A stretch of 64,000 bases of DNA from Herpetosiphon sp042688385 (GCF_042688385.1 NZ_JBHUPY010000001.1:186001-250000), one strand, 5' to 3'; shown: positions 25,264 through 34,482, numbered from the stretch's first letter. The notes: generated from the letters alone by a model not told the origin. A program made the numbers and translations.

Positions 25264-26238
25264 ATGCAGCAGCCTTTGAGTGAATTGCTTGAATATTTGG
25301 CAACTGAATCGTTAATTGCGCCAACCCAATGGCGGGGCTGGCAATTAACGCCAATTGCTGGCGGAGCAAATAATCGGGTCTATCGCGCTCAATCGGGCGA
25401 TAGCGATTATGCAATTAAATGGACAATTCGCGATGAGCGTCGCCGAGCGTGGCGCGAATATCAAGCGCTTCAGGCCTTAGCCAAAGCTGATCGGGTGCTG
25501 GCACCGCAGGCGGTTTGGCTCGACGAAGCCAGTTTTGCTCAGCCAGTCGTTGTGCAAACGTGGCTCGATTATCCTGCATTAACCAACGTGCCGCAGGCTG
25601 CTGCTCAATGGCAAGGCTTGGTTGAACATTATTGGGCGTTGCGCCAAATCAGCCAAGCTACAAGCAAGCTCGAATTGCCGCTTGCAACGTTGAATATGCA
25701 CAGCGTCGCTGTTGGCAAGCACTTGATTGCCGAGCATTGCGCGAAATTGCCCGCCGCCCAACTGCCCGCTGAACTTGAAGCCTTATTGGTTTGGCTAGAA
25801 ACGTGGGCTGCACCTGAGTTTTCAAGCGTGCCACTCAGCTTGTGTCGGGTCGATAGCAACTGGCGCAATTTCCTGCAAACACCAACTGGGTTTGTTTCAG
25901 TCGATTGGGAAAATGCTGGCTGGGGCGATCCTGCCTTTGAAATTGTCGATTTGATGACCCATCCAGCCTATGCAACGGTTACGCTGCAACAGTGGCAAGC
26001 CTTCGTAACGGCCTACTGTCGCTTTGGCGACGATCCGAGTGCTAGCCAAAGGATTGAAATCTATCGCACCTTGATGCTCATTTGGTGGGTGGTACGTTGG
26101 CAGCGCTATCTGTATGAAGTGCCACGTGGCCTTGATGCGCGGCTGGTCGAGCGCCCACCAGCGTGGCTGACCACCGCCCAAGCCAATTATCAACGCTATT
26201 TGGATTTAGCCCAACAGGCTATCAAGCAATGGAGGTAG
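25264..26238 (+). CDS. Aminoglycoside phosphotransferase/choline kinase-like protein
   Basis: 324-residue small-molecule kinase fold. The N-terminal lobe has a glycine loop (IAGGANNRVYRAQ) and the ATP-binding Lys (YAIKWTI). The C-terminal lobe has RVDSNWRNFL in place of the usual HGDxxxxN, and VDWENAGWGDPAFEIVDL for the metal-binding DxE/GDP motif. The His that normally precedes the catalytic Asp is Arg, but Asp and Asn are kept, so activity is plausible. The substrate cannot be told (aminoglycoside, choline, homoserine or thiamine-like). ATG at 25264 preferred to TTG at 25258; the ribosome-binding site is weak. Three bases separate it from the next gene. Confidence 0.72.
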   Translation: MQQPLSELLEYLATESLIAPTQWRGWQLTPIAGGANNRVYRAQSGDSDYAIKWTIRDERRRAWREYQALQALAKADRVLAPQAVWLDEASFAQPVVVQTWLDYPALTNVPQAAAQWQGLVEHYWALRQISQATSKLELPLATLNMHSVAVGKHLIAEHCAKLPAAQLPAELEALLVWLETWAAPEFSSVPLSLCRVDSNWRNFLQTPTGFVSVDWENAGWGDPAFEIVDLMTHPAYATVTLQQWQAFVTAYCRFGDDPSASQRIEIYRTLMLIWWVVRWQRYLYEVPRGLDARLVERPPAWLTTAQANYQRYLDLAQQAIKQWR

Positions 26239-26241
26239 CTG

Positions 26242-26682
26242 ATGAAAAGTAATGCCACGACGGTTGAAGCATATCTAGCCGAACTCACGCCCGAACAGCG
26301 TAGCGTCATCGAGCCAGTGCGCCAAACGATTCTCCAGCATTTGCCAGCGGGCTTTGTAGAAACCCTTGCTTGGGGCATGCTAAGCTACGAAGTGCCACTC
26401 GCCCGTTTTCCCAAGACCTACAATCAGCAGCCTTTGAGCTATGCGGCTTTGGCGGCCCAGAAAAAGCACTATAGCTTGTATTTGATGTGCATTGCCTACG
26501 ACGAGCCAGCGGTCGCTTGGCTCCAGGAGCAATTTAGCCAAGCAGGCAAAAAATTCGATATGGGCAAATCGTGTTTGCGCTTCCGTACCCTCGACGATCT
26601 GCCGCTCGCGGTGGTTGCCGAGGTTATTCAACGCTATTCGGTCGATGAATATATTGGCTACTATCAGGCGATGCGTGGGTAA
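26242..26682 (+). CDS. DUF1801/YdhG-like protein
   Basis: 146 residues of the DUF1801 fold: VEAYLAELTPEQRSVIEPVRQ, then GFVETLAWGMLSYEVP, KKHYSLYLMC, and a C-terminal KSCLRFRTLDDLPL. Family function is not established. GGAGGT lies just upstream of the ATG, overlapping the end of the kinase-like gene, so the two are translated from one mRNA. Confidence 0.8.
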   Translation: MKSNATTVEAYLAELTPEQRSVIEPVRQTILQHLPAGFVETLAWGMLSYEVPLARFPKTYNQQPLSYAALAAQKKHYSLYLMCIAYDEPAVAWLQEQFSQAGKKFDMGKSCLRFRTLDDLPLAVVAEVIQRYSVDEYIGYYQAMRG

Positions 26683-26973
26683 GGATGAGAGATGAAAATA
26701 AAATCAAAAGGCAGAAGTCAAAAATCAAAAGTTAAAAAGAGCATAGAACAGAGAGCATAGAGCATAAGCATTGGGGATCGGGGTTTAGGGGCTGGGGATC
26801 GGGTACACGAAGGGTGATTTTTAACGCAGAGGATGGGTGGCTATTGGCTGCGGGCTATAGGCTATGGGAAAATAATCCGTGGAATCTGTGTCAATCTGTG
26901 GCTAAAATAATTCTTCCCGTTCTTCGTGTCCTTCGCGGTTTCGCACCTTCGTGCTCTTCGTGCGCTTCGTGGA
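26683..26973. repeat. Composite heptad-periodic repeat block
   Basis: 291 bp, non-coding, built from several 7-base-period families in a row: AAGGATGAG; AAATCAA/AAGTCAA; AGCATAG; GGGGATC/GGGGTTT; and GGCTATT/GGCTATA. It ends with CTTCGTG-type units of period 8-9. A block with the same sub-families recurs at 63530-63800. It follows DUF1801 directly. Confidence 0.7.
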
Positions 26974-27354
26974 TCAGATTCGCTCGCTCAATTGGCCGCC
27001 CAGCCAGCCTGCCAGCACAATTAACCCAATGCCAACCAGATGCCGCCGTTTTTGGGCTGCGGCAGGCAGTGGCTTGCCCAACACCAAACGCCAATAAACT
27101 GCCACCAAACTCAGACTAACCACCGCATGACTATTGATCCAAGTTAATTGCTGGCGAATTTGCTCGAAGGCTAAGGCTACGGCTAAAATGCCAGTCATCA
27201 CCGCCAGCAAGCTGCTCCACCAGCCGATTTTTAAACACCAACGGGCAGTAATTGCTAGCTCGTGATGCGGGCTGCGCTCGTTCCACAAGGTCAAAATTGA
27301 GCTAACCAGCAAGAGTGCAATTGGAAAATGGACTGCTTGAGGATGCAAACTCAT
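26974..27354 (-). CDS. DUF2231-type membrane protein
   Basis: 126 residues, four predicted membrane helices. It starts with the family hallmark HPQAVHFPIALLLVSSILTLW and carries further His in HHELA and NSHAVV. DUF2231 proteins are predicted redox or heme-related membrane proteins without a settled role. The ATG at 27354 is two bases after the stop of the histidine kinase gene, so the pair is probably translationally coupled. Its 3' end runs up to the repeat block. Confidence 0.75.
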   Translation of the reverse strand: MSLHPQAVHFPIALLLVSSILTLWNERSPHHELAITARWCLKIGWWSSLLAVMTGILAVALAFEQIRQQLTWINSHAVVSLSLVAVYWRLVLGKPLPAAAQKRRHLVGIGLIVLAGWLGGQLSERI

Positions 27355-27356
27355 GC

Positions 27357-30300
27357 TTAGTTCTCCATATTATTGGCCAATTTGGTGCGATTATTCAGCA
27401 AAAAGCCGATTGTTTCGCCCAAAACTTGCGATTCAAATGGTTTTGGTAGCACCGCATCGAACACATGGCGGCGCGTATCAAGATCAGGCGCATTCCAGAC
27501 GGTCAGCAACATTGCCACTAACAACGGGTCACGAGTTTTAAGCAATTCGGTCAAATCCCAAGCATTGATGTCGGTCAGGCCGCTATCGGCAATCAAGGCA
27601 TCAAAATCGCGGGCATAGGCTAAATCCAAGGCCAGCGTGCCGCTATCGGCGCAAACCACGGTATGGCCCAAGCTTTCGAGCAATCCCGCCAAAGCCGATT
27701 GCACCCGCGTATCGCTTTCGACCACCAGAATTGTGCCGCGTTGCAAGGCTTGCGCACCGCCTACTTGCATTGGGTCGTTCGATGTTTCAGGGCGCGGAAT
27801 TGGAAAGACCAGCGAAATGGTGCTGCCAACGCCGACCTCGCTTTGCACCGCAACCCGTCCACCATGATGTTGCACCACGATTGCGTGGGTCATCGAAAGC
27901 CCAAGCCCCGTACCATGCTCGCCTTTGGTGCTGAAAAATGGCTCCCACATGCGTACTTGGGTTTCTTCATTCATGCCAATGCCTGTATCGCTGATTTCCA
28001 TAATCACGTCGTCGTCAACTTGCTCGGTGCGAATCGTCAAAATGCCGCCTGTGGGCATGGCATCGGTGGCGTTCAGCACCACGTTGGTCAGCACTTCGCG
28101 CAAGGCAAACGGCGACCCATAGATTAACGGAATTTGGCCTTTTTCGATTCGGGTTTGAATCATGGTGCTGGCTGGGCGGCTGCGCCAACGTGGCCGAATC
28201 AGCTTAATCACATCATTGATAATCGTGTTCAAATCGACCATTTCGTGATCTTCTGGCTGCTGAGCGCGGGTAAATTGCTGAATTCGCTCAACCATATGCC
28301 GACCATCACGGGCGGCTTGCTCAATCACAACCAAGCCTTCGCGTTGCTCTTCTGGCGCTTCGATCAACAATAATTGGGTATGGCCCAAAATCCCTGCAAT
28401 CAAATTGTTGAAATCGTGGGCGATGCCGCTCGACAATTCACCCAAAGCCCGCAAACGCTCGGTCTGCAGCAGCACATCTTGGGCCTCTTGTTTGGCGCGG
28501 TAGGCTTGCTCCAGCTCTTGATACAACTGGGCGTTGGAGATTGCCAAGGCCATGTGGCGCGCCAGAATTTGCAACAAATGTTGGTGCGCTGGCGGAAACG
28601 CAGCAGGATCGAAGCTGGAAAGCACCAGCACGCCAAGCCAGCGATCATCGCGGCGCAATGGCACGAGCAGAGCCACCGCCAAGCCAATTTGGCGTAGTTC
28701 AGCAGCGCGGCTAATTGGCGAACTATTCATAATCATGCGATAGGGCGGTGCATCGATTGGCCCAAAATCTTGCCAAATTTCTGGCGAAAGCACCAAGGTT
28801 TTATCAAGCAGGTCAACTTCGGCGCGGCCTGTTTTCATGAGCACGCTAAAGAAACGAGTTTGCTCGGTTGCCAAGGCCACACAGGCCCAATCGTAGGGCA
28901 CAACCCGCTCGATTTGCTGGGCGATGCGATGGCAGACGACTTCGAGGTTGAGCGTGGCGTTGAGCGTGGCGGTGATATTTGAAACGGCGCTGAGTTGTTC
29001 GGTCTGCTGTTGCAACGTGGTAATTAGGTCGCGTTGTTCGAGCGCAATTGCCGCTTGCGAACAAATTGCTTCGGCAAAGTTGATATTGCTGCGGCCAAAA
29101 TGGCGCTCAGGCCGTTGATCAAATAGCGCCATCAAGCCCAACGTGCCGTTGCGCCCGACCAATGGCACTAAGAGCGCTGCGACCAGACCAGTTTCGAGCC
29201 AAAAAGCGCTGGTGGTGGTGGCTGCATCGCGATCATTATGATGATAGGTGCTCGCCGTGGTTTGGGCCATGTGCTGCACATCGGGGAAGTAGGTCAGCAG
29301 TGCATGCGAAATAACCTCAATCGAACAATTTTTGGGCATTTGCCAAGCAAGCGGCTTGAGGGTTTGGCTGTGGGCATCATAATGAAACATAATGCCAACA
29401 TTGGTTTGTAATGCTTCGCAGACCGTTTGCACCAATTGATCAAGCAAATCTTCTTGTTGCGCTTGATTGAAAATCCGATTGACATGGCTCAACATGGCGA
29501 GCCGCTGTTTTTCGGCGCGCTGAATATCAATTAACAAGCCGCCGATCATGCTGATCAGGTAATACACGCCGAGTTCAAAGACGATGCTGGCAAAGGCGAC
29601 CCGGTCGTTGCCCATTGTGCCAACCCGGCGCATGCGGCTGGTTTCATCGAGGAAAAATGAGAGTGCGATTAACATACTGCCCGTGGCCGAGAGCAACGCG
29701 CCATCGAAGCCATGGCGGGCGGTGAAGGCCACAATTGGCAAGAGGAACAAAACATTTAAAAATTGCACCGGAATATAGGCAACCCGATCGATGCCCCAGC
29801 CGATGAGGCCAACAATTGTCAGCATAAAGATTAATTGTAAGACATCGCTGCGGGTAATGGTTGTGCGATGAATGCTACGTTGCAAAGCGGCAGGCGTGCC
29901 AAAAAGACCGCGCGTCGAAAGCCACGGCGTGCCTAAGCGCAACATTGGCAGCGTGATGATCAACGAACCCAAACTATTGGTCAGCCAAATTAAGGCAGTT
30001 GTGACCAATACTGCATGTTCTTCGATCCAACCAACTTGCCAACCAACGGCGCTCATACAAAAGGCGCTAATCGCGGTGTTGAACAGCACCCCGCTGGCCA
30101 AAAAGCCATTCAGGGCCGATTCGCGCGACATATCGTAAGGATACCGATACAGGCGAAAAATGAGGGCTGGTAAGCCGCCTTGAGCCACCCACCCACCCAC
30201 CAATAGGGCTAGCCACCCAACCTGATTAATGCCAGCAAACCATGCGATGAGCGCCATGCTGATGGCACTGCCAACAGCCCATGGAAGCCGCCACCACATA

Positions 30301-30425
30301 ATGCCTGCTTGCACAACCCCTAAGGCCAAAATCCAAGGCATCGGAAGCTGGGCCAGCCAACCCAATCCAAACAAGAGCGCGGTTATGGTCGCACTGCAAA
30401 AACTCAGCAAGAGCGGCCTGGTCAT
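27357..30425 (-). CDS. Hybrid sensor histidine kinase (MASE1-GAF-GAF-HisKA-HATPase-REC)
   Basis: 1022 residues. About eight N-terminal membrane helices of MASE1 type (about 1-295), two GAF domains (about 320-470 and 490-645), a HisKA dimerisation helix with the phospho-accepting His in SSGIAHDFNN (about 665), an HATPase domain (N box LTNVVLNATDAM about 777; GTGLGLSMTHAI) and a C-terminal receiver (about 898-1020) with Asp in LIADSGLTD (about 945) and the conserved Lys in LPKPF. Senses an unknown signal and relays phosphate internally; no separate response regulator is adjacent. The ATG at 30425 with GAGG six bases upstream is preferred to 30458. Coupled to the DUF2231 gene. Confidence 0.88.
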   Translation of the reverse strand: MTRPLLLSFCSATITALLFGLGWLAQLPMPWILALGVVQAGIMWWRLPWAVGSAISMALIAWFAGINQVGWLALLVGGWVAQGGLPALIFRLYRYPYDMSRESALNGFLASGVLFNTAISAFCMSAVGWQVGWIEEHAVLVTTALIWLTNSLGSLIITLPMLRLGTPWLSTRGLFGTPAALQRSIHRTTITRSDVLQLIFMLTIVGLIGWGIDRVAYIPVQFLNVLFLLPIVAFTARHGFDGALLSATGSMLIALSFFLDETSRMRRVGTMGNDRVAFASIVFELGVYYLISMIGGLLIDIQRAEKQRLAMLSHVNRIFNQAQQEDLLDQLVQTVCEALQTNVGIMFHYDAHSQTLKPLAWQMPKNCSIEVISHALLTYFPDVQHMAQTTASTYHHNDRDAATTTSAFWLETGLVAALLVPLVGRNGTLGLMALFDQRPERHFGRSNINFAEAICSQAAIALEQRDLITTLQQQTEQLSAVSNITATLNATLNLEVVCHRIAQQIERVVPYDWACVALATEQTRFFSVLMKTGRAEVDLLDKTLVLSPEIWQDFGPIDAPPYRMIMNSSPISRAAELRQIGLAVALLVPLRRDDRWLGVLVLSSFDPAAFPPAHQHLLQILARHMALAISNAQLYQELEQAYRAKQEAQDVLLQTERLRALGELSSGIAHDFNNLIAGILGHTQLLLIEAPEEQREGLVVIEQAARDGRHMVERIQQFTRAQQPEDHEMVDLNTIINDVIKLIRPRWRSRPASTMIQTRIEKGQIPLIYGSPFALREVLTNVVLNATDAMPTGGILTIRTEQVDDDVIMEISDTGIGMNEETQVRMWEPFFSTKGEHGTGLGLSMTHAIVVQHHGGRVAVQSEVGVGSTISLVFPIPRPETSNDPMQVGGAQALQRGTILVVESDTRVQSALAGLLESLGHTVVCADSGTLALDLAYARDFDALIADSGLTDINAWDLTELLKTRDPLLVAMLLTVWNAPDLDTRRHVFDAVLPKPFESQVLGETIGFLLNNRTKLANNMEN

Positions 30426-30608
30426 GGTGAGCCTCGTCTCAGGAAGATGCTCCCTCATTCTATAGCGATGAGCATGCTAGCGTCAAGCGCAAAATCGGGC
30501 TTTGGCTTGCTACTTCACCTCTATTTTAGCGCAGATTAAGCCATGCTTCGTCAAGCCTTTTGGCTTGGTTTTTGTTAGCGTTTTGTCATGTTGCGCCATG
30601 GCCTGCGG

Positions 30609-30637
30609 TTGAAAAAACATAATCCATGGCCTATAAT
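30609..30637 (+). promoter_or_regulatory. dcw cluster promoter
   Basis: TTGAAA (30609-30614), 17-bp spacer, perfect TATAAT (30632-30637). Transcription would start near 30644, directly before the MraZ boxes. Confidence 0.75.
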
Positions 30638-30647
30638 GGCGATGGAA

Positions 30648-30673
30648 GTGGGGCAAAGTGGGGAAATGTGGGG
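30648..30673 (+). promoter_or_regulatory. mraZ: MraZ operator: three GTGGGG boxes
   Basis: GTGGGG at 30648-30653, 30658-30663 and 30668-30673, exactly 10 bp apart, so all on the same face of the helix. MraZ is known to bind arrays of TGGG-type direct repeats upstream of its own gene. The position just downstream of the -10 suits autorepression of the whole cluster. Confidence 0.8.
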
Positions 30674-30725
30674 CAATTGCCAGGCGAACATCTGAGCGTA
30701 AAAGCCTTGACAGTGGGAGCAAGCC

Positions 30726-31157
30726 ATGTTTTTGGGCGAATATGAACATACGGTCGACGATAAAGGGCGCTTGGCGATTCCAGCCAAATTTCGGGCTGGC
30801 CTAGCCGATGGTCTGGTGTTGACCCGTGGTTTCGACCAAAACTTGCTGCTTTATCCAATGCCAGTCTGGCGCGAATTGGCTGCTCGGATCAATGCTCTGC
30901 CGATTAGCCAACCTTCGGCGCGTAATTTACGCCGTTTGATGTTTGCTGGCGCAAGCGATTTGGGCCTCGATAAACAGGGCCGCATCGTGTTGCCACCCAA
31001 CCTACGCCAGTATGCCACAATTACGAGCCAAGCGCTCATTACCGGTATGGATAGTTTTATTGAAATTTGGTCGGCTGAGCGCTGGCAAACGGTGCTCGAT
31101 AGTTTTGCCGACGAAGCGCCGCTCTTGGCCGAGCACGTCGCGGCCTTTGGGATCTAG
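30726..31157 (+). CDS. mraZ: Transcriptional regulator MraZ
   Basis: First gene of the dcw cluster. DNA-binding protein with two SpoVT/AbrB-like halves that forms rings and represses its own operon. 143 residues with the expected start MFLGEYEHTVDDKGRLAIPAKF (first motif DDKGRLAIP, about 11-19) and the second half LDKQGRIVLPPNLR (about 79-92). A GGGAGC ribosome-binding site lies seven bases upstream. Three GTGGGG boxes upstream are the expected target. Followed by rsmH after 11 bp. Confidence 0.95.
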   Translation: MFLGEYEHTVDDKGRLAIPAKFRAGLADGLVLTRGFDQNLLLYPMPVWRELAARINALPISQPSARNLRRLMFAGASDLGLDKQGRIVLPPNLRQYATITSQALITGMDSFIEIWSAERWQTVLDSFADEAPLLAEHVAAFGI

Positions 31158-31168
31158 TATGGTGAGTA

Positions 31169-32179
31169 ATGCATATTCCAGTTTTGTATGATGCCACGCT
31201 GGCAGCGCTTAATTTACGCCCTGCTGGGCGCTATATCGATGGCACCCTCGGTTGGGGCGGCCATAGCAGTGGCATCCTTGCTGGTAGCGGCCCATCTGGC
31301 CAATTACTCGCAATCGATCAAGACCCAATGGCTTTGGCTGCCGCTCGCGAACGCCTCGCCAGTTATGGCGAGCGTGTGACCTTGATGCATGGCAATTATC
31401 GCCAGATGGCGAGCCTTGCAGCCCAACACGGCTGGCAGCAAGTCGATGGCATTCTGCTCGATATTGGGGTTTCATCGCCGCAACTCGATTTGCCTGAACG
31501 TGGTTTTTCGTTTCAGTACGATGCGCCGCTGGATATGCGTATGAATCCAACTCAGGGCGAAAGTGCCGCCGATTTGATTGCGCGGCTGAATGAAACTGAT
31601 TTGGCGAATGTGATTTATGAATATGGCGAGGAACGGCTTTCACGCCGGATTGCCCGCCGAATCGTTGAGCAACGGGCCAAAAGCCCAATTACCAGCACCG
31701 CGCAATTGGCAAGTTTGGTGCGTAGCGCCGTGGGTGGCCAAGCAGGTAAGACCCATCCAGCAACGCGAACCTTTCAAGCCTTGCGGATTGCGGTCAACGA
31801 TGAATTGGGGGCGTTGCGCGAAGGCTTAGCCGCCGCAACCAAACTCTTAGCTCCAGGTGGGCGTTTAGCGGTCATCACCTTCCATTCCCTAGAAGATCGG
31901 ATCGTCAAGGAATGGATGCGCGATCAAGCAAGCGAATGTTTGATTCCTGCCAAACTTGAAATTTTGGCCTGCCCGCATAGTTGTGCCGCGAAAAGCGGTC
32001 CACGGGCATGCATTTATCCAGTTGGGCGCGATTGCGATTATGTGCCAACGCTTGACGTGTTGAGCCGTAAGCCAATCGAGGCCACACCAGAAGAACTCAA
32101 GGCCAACCCACGCGCCCGCTCAGCCAAATTGCGGGTTGCCCAACGACGCTTAACGACGGCGATTGCGCCCGAAGCATAG
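31169..32179 (+). CDS. rsmH: 16S rRNA m4C1402 methyltransferase RsmH
   Basis: S-adenosylmethionine-dependent N4-methylation of cytosine 1402 in 16S rRNA (formerly MraW). 336 residues, somewhat longer than E. coli (313). SAM-binding motif YIDGTLGWGGHSSGIL (about 22-37) and LAIDQDPMAL; then GILLDIGVSSPQLD, RGFSFQYDAPLDMRM, and the C-terminal VITFHSLEDRIVK. A Cys pair in CPHSCAAKS near 270 is seen in some homologs. The ribosome-binding site is weak (GGTGAG), which suggests coupling to mraZ. Confidence 0.95.
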   Translation: MHIPVLYDATLAALNLRPAGRYIDGTLGWGGHSSGILAGSGPSGQLLAIDQDPMALAAARERLASYGERVTLMHGNYRQMASLAAQHGWQQVDGILLDIGVSSPQLDLPERGFSFQYDAPLDMRMNPTQGESAADLIARLNETDLANVIYEYGEERLSRRIARRIVEQRAKSPITSTAQLASLVRSAVGGQAGKTHPATRTFQALRIAVNDELGALREGLAAATKLLAPGGRLAVITFHSLEDRIVKEWMRDQASECLIPAKLEILACPHSCAAKSGPRACIYPVGRDCDYVPTLDVLSRKPIEATPEELKANPRARSAKLRVAQRRLTTAIAPEA

Positions 32180-32202
32180 ATACACCTGTCGGAGGATTCT
32201 TG

Positions 32203-32574
32203 ATGGCGGTTCAATCTCAACCAATTGGTGGCCTGAGTGCCATCCGTAATCGCAGCACCAGCCAACCAACCAGCCAACGCCGCGCCAGCGTGTTAATTGC
32301 GCTCGCGGTTGTGGTGGCCTTGATGTGTATGCTGTATTTGGCCCAAACTGGCCGAATTGCCGCGCTTGGCTTTCGGCTCGAGCAACTTGAAGTGCAGCAA
32401 ACTAAATTGGTGCGCGCCAATAACCAGTTGCTGTATGAGATTGAACAATCGCAATCGCTTGAGGTGATTCGCCAACGAGCAACCGCCTTGGGCTTTGCCC
32501 CCATTGTATCCAGCCAAGCAGAATATTTGATTATTGAACTACCACACCATCGTTGGACGGTTCAGGCTCGTTAG
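32203..32574 (+). CDS. ftsL: FtsL/DivIC-like division protein
   Basis: 123 residues, single membrane helix (about 30-48, VLIALAVVVALMCMLYLA) followed by a short coiled coil (LEQLEVQQTKLVRANNQLLYEI) typical of FtsL/DivIC septum proteins, which form a subcomplex with FtsQ/DivIB and activate FtsWI. Sequence identity in this family is low, so the call rests on topology and on its position between rsmH and ftsI. The ATG at 32203 has GGAGGA eight bases upstream. Confidence 0.82.
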   Translation: MAVQSQPIGGLSAIRNRSTSQPTSQRRASVLIALAVVVALMCMLYLAQTGRIAALGFRLEQLEVQQTKLVRANNQLLYEIEQSQSLEVIRQRATALGFAPIVSSQAEYLIIELPHHRWTVQAR

Positions 32575-32610
32575 CGCCCGTTCCCGCTCTTGCACTTTGG
32601 AGGAACTTGC

Positions 32611-34437
32611 ATGGCCGCGCGTACCGCTCCAACTCCCCAGCATCAACCCTTGCTCTCACGCTGGCGCATCAACGCCATTTTGTTGATCTGTGTGGTATTT
32701 GCCTTGGCAAATGCCCATAAATTATTTGAAGTTCAAGTCCAACGCCATGATCAGCTTTCGGGCTTAGCGCAAAGTGAATTTCGCCAAAATCGTACAATTC
32801 AGCCAGCCCGCGGCATTATTCGCGATAGCACTGGCGGGGTTTTGGCGATGAATGTTGATCGCGATGTGCTGGGCGTGGCTCCACCGTTGATTGATGATGA
32901 TGTAGCTGACCCAAGTGAATCTGATCGCTTGGCCTTGTTGCTTTCGCCCTTGATCGGCAAAGCTCCCAGCGAAATCAAACAATTGTTGCAAACCAAAGAT
33001 CGCGAGTATGTGGTGCTGGCACGCCGCTTAACGCCTGAAGTGAGCGAGCAAATTCGCGCGCTCAAAAATACGGCGCTTTCGCTCACGCCGGAGCCGGTGC
33101 GGGTTTATCCCAAAGGCATGTTTGCTGCCAATATCGTTGGTGTAGCCAATTACGAAAATGTGGGCATTAGCGGGGTTGAGGGCTATAACAATTCGCTGTT
33201 GGCTGGGGTTGCTGGCTCGCTCGAAGCCGAAATCGACTCAGCTGCCAACTCGATTTGGATCGATCCGCCAACCGTGCAAGAGCCACGCGATGGCGCAGAT
33301 ATTACCCTGACAATCGACCCAACCGCCCAGCATATTGCCGAAGAAGAATTGCAAAATGCGTTGATCAACCATGGCGCAAGTGGTGGCTCAATCACAGTGA
33401 TGGATTCCAAAACTGGCGCGATTCTGGCCATGGCAACGTCCAACAAATTTGATCCCAATCGCTATACCGAATATCAGCCAGAAATCTACAACAAAAATGG
33501 TGCAATTACCGACCAGTATGAGCCAGGCTCAACCTTCAAGCCGATTAACTTGGCAATTGGCTTGCAAGCTAAGGCCTTTACGGTCAATAGCGTGGTTGAT
33601 GACCCAGGCTTTATTGCCCGCGCCCCTGGTTGCTGCGCCAACTTCGATTCCAACGGCCACTCGCCGATGACTCCCGAAAATGTCATTTTGTATTCATCGA
33701 ATGTTGGCGCGTTGCAATACGCCGAAATGGCGGGCGAAGAAGGTTTCTATCAAGGCTTGCGCGATTTTGGCTATGGCCAGCCAACCGGAATTGAGTTGGG
33801 TGGCGAAGAGGCTGGGATTGTGCAATGGCCTGATACCACCGTCGATTGGCGGCCAATTGTGCTTTCGACCAATGGCTACGGCCAAGGCATCGCAGTCACG
33901 CCGCTGCAACACTTGCGGGCGATGTCGGCGATTGCCAATGGTGGCAATTTGATGAAGCCCTACATCATTCAAGAATGGTGTGAGCGCGGCGAGTGCCACA
34001 AGGTGGAGCCAAAGGTATTGCGTACCGTAATTGATAATGATGTGGCTATGGATGTGGCCAAGATGATGGTACGCGCTGCCAACAACAATTACGCTTTTCA
34101 AGAAGATATGTGGTGGAAGCAATGTAGCGCCTATTATGACCGCCAAGGTAATGGCGGCGTGCCCTTGGTGCCTGGCTACAACATTGCAGCCAAAACTGGC
34201 ACTAGCTCAATTCCCGATGGTCGTGGTGGCTACGAAAACGCTACGATTGGCTCGGTGATGGGCTTTGGCCCAATTGAAGATTCGCGCTTTACGGTCTTGG
34301 TCAAGCTTGATCGCACCCAAGAAATTTGGGGCACCAAGGCGATTCCGGTGTATGCCGCTGTGTTCAAGCGCTTGCTGACCCATTATCAAGTTCCGCCCAA
34401 CCCAGAGTTGGTGCATGAATGTCAAATTGAACAATAA
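32611..34437 (+). CDS. ftsI: Division-type penicillin-binding protein (FtsI/PBP2 class)
   Basis: Septal transpeptidase that cross-links peptidoglycan. 608 residues: cytoplasmic N-terminus, one membrane helix (INAILLICVVFALANA), PBP dimer domain (RTIQPARGIIRDSTGG; VYPKGMFAANIVG), and transpeptidase domain with active-site Ser in STFKP (about 307), SSN (about 363) and KTGT (about 528). Near 345 and 475 it has extra Cys-containing stretches (PGCCANF, WCERGECH) that might form disulfides outside the cell. The ATG at 32611 has GGAGG seven to eight bases upstream. The next gene here is murF; murE, usually in between, is missing. Confidence 0.93.
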   Translation: MAARTAPTPQHQPLLSRWRINAILLICVVFALANAHKLFEVQVQRHDQLSGLAQSEFRQNRTIQPARGIIRDSTGGVLAMNVDRDVLGVAPPLIDDDVADPSESDRLALLLSPLIGKAPSEIKQLLQTKDREYVVLARRLTPEVSEQIRALKNTALSLTPEPVRVYPKGMFAANIVGVANYENVGISGVEGYNNSLLAGVAGSLEAEIDSAANSIWIDPPTVQEPRDGADITLTIDPTAQHIAEEELQNALINHGASGGSITVMDSKTGAILAMATSNKFDPNRYTEYQPEIYNKNGAITDQYEPGSTFKPINLAIGLQAKAFTVNSVVDDPGFIARAPGCCANFDSNGHSPMTPENVILYSSNVGALQYAEMAGEEGFYQGLRDFGYGQPTGIELGGEEAGIVQWPDTTVDWRPIVLSTNGYGQGIAVTPLQHLRAMSAIANGGNLMKPYIIQEWCERGECHKVEPKVLRTVIDNDVAMDVAKMMVRAANNNYAFQEDMWWKQCSAYYDRQGNGGVPLVPGYNIAAKTGTSSIPDGRGGYENATIGSVMGFGPIEDSRFTVLVKLDRTQEIWGTKAIPVYAAVFKRLLTHYQVPPNPELVHECQIEQ

Positions 34438-34482
34438 CGAAATCTACTAGCGCCATGGGTTCATGGCTTTGAGATAGTGCCT

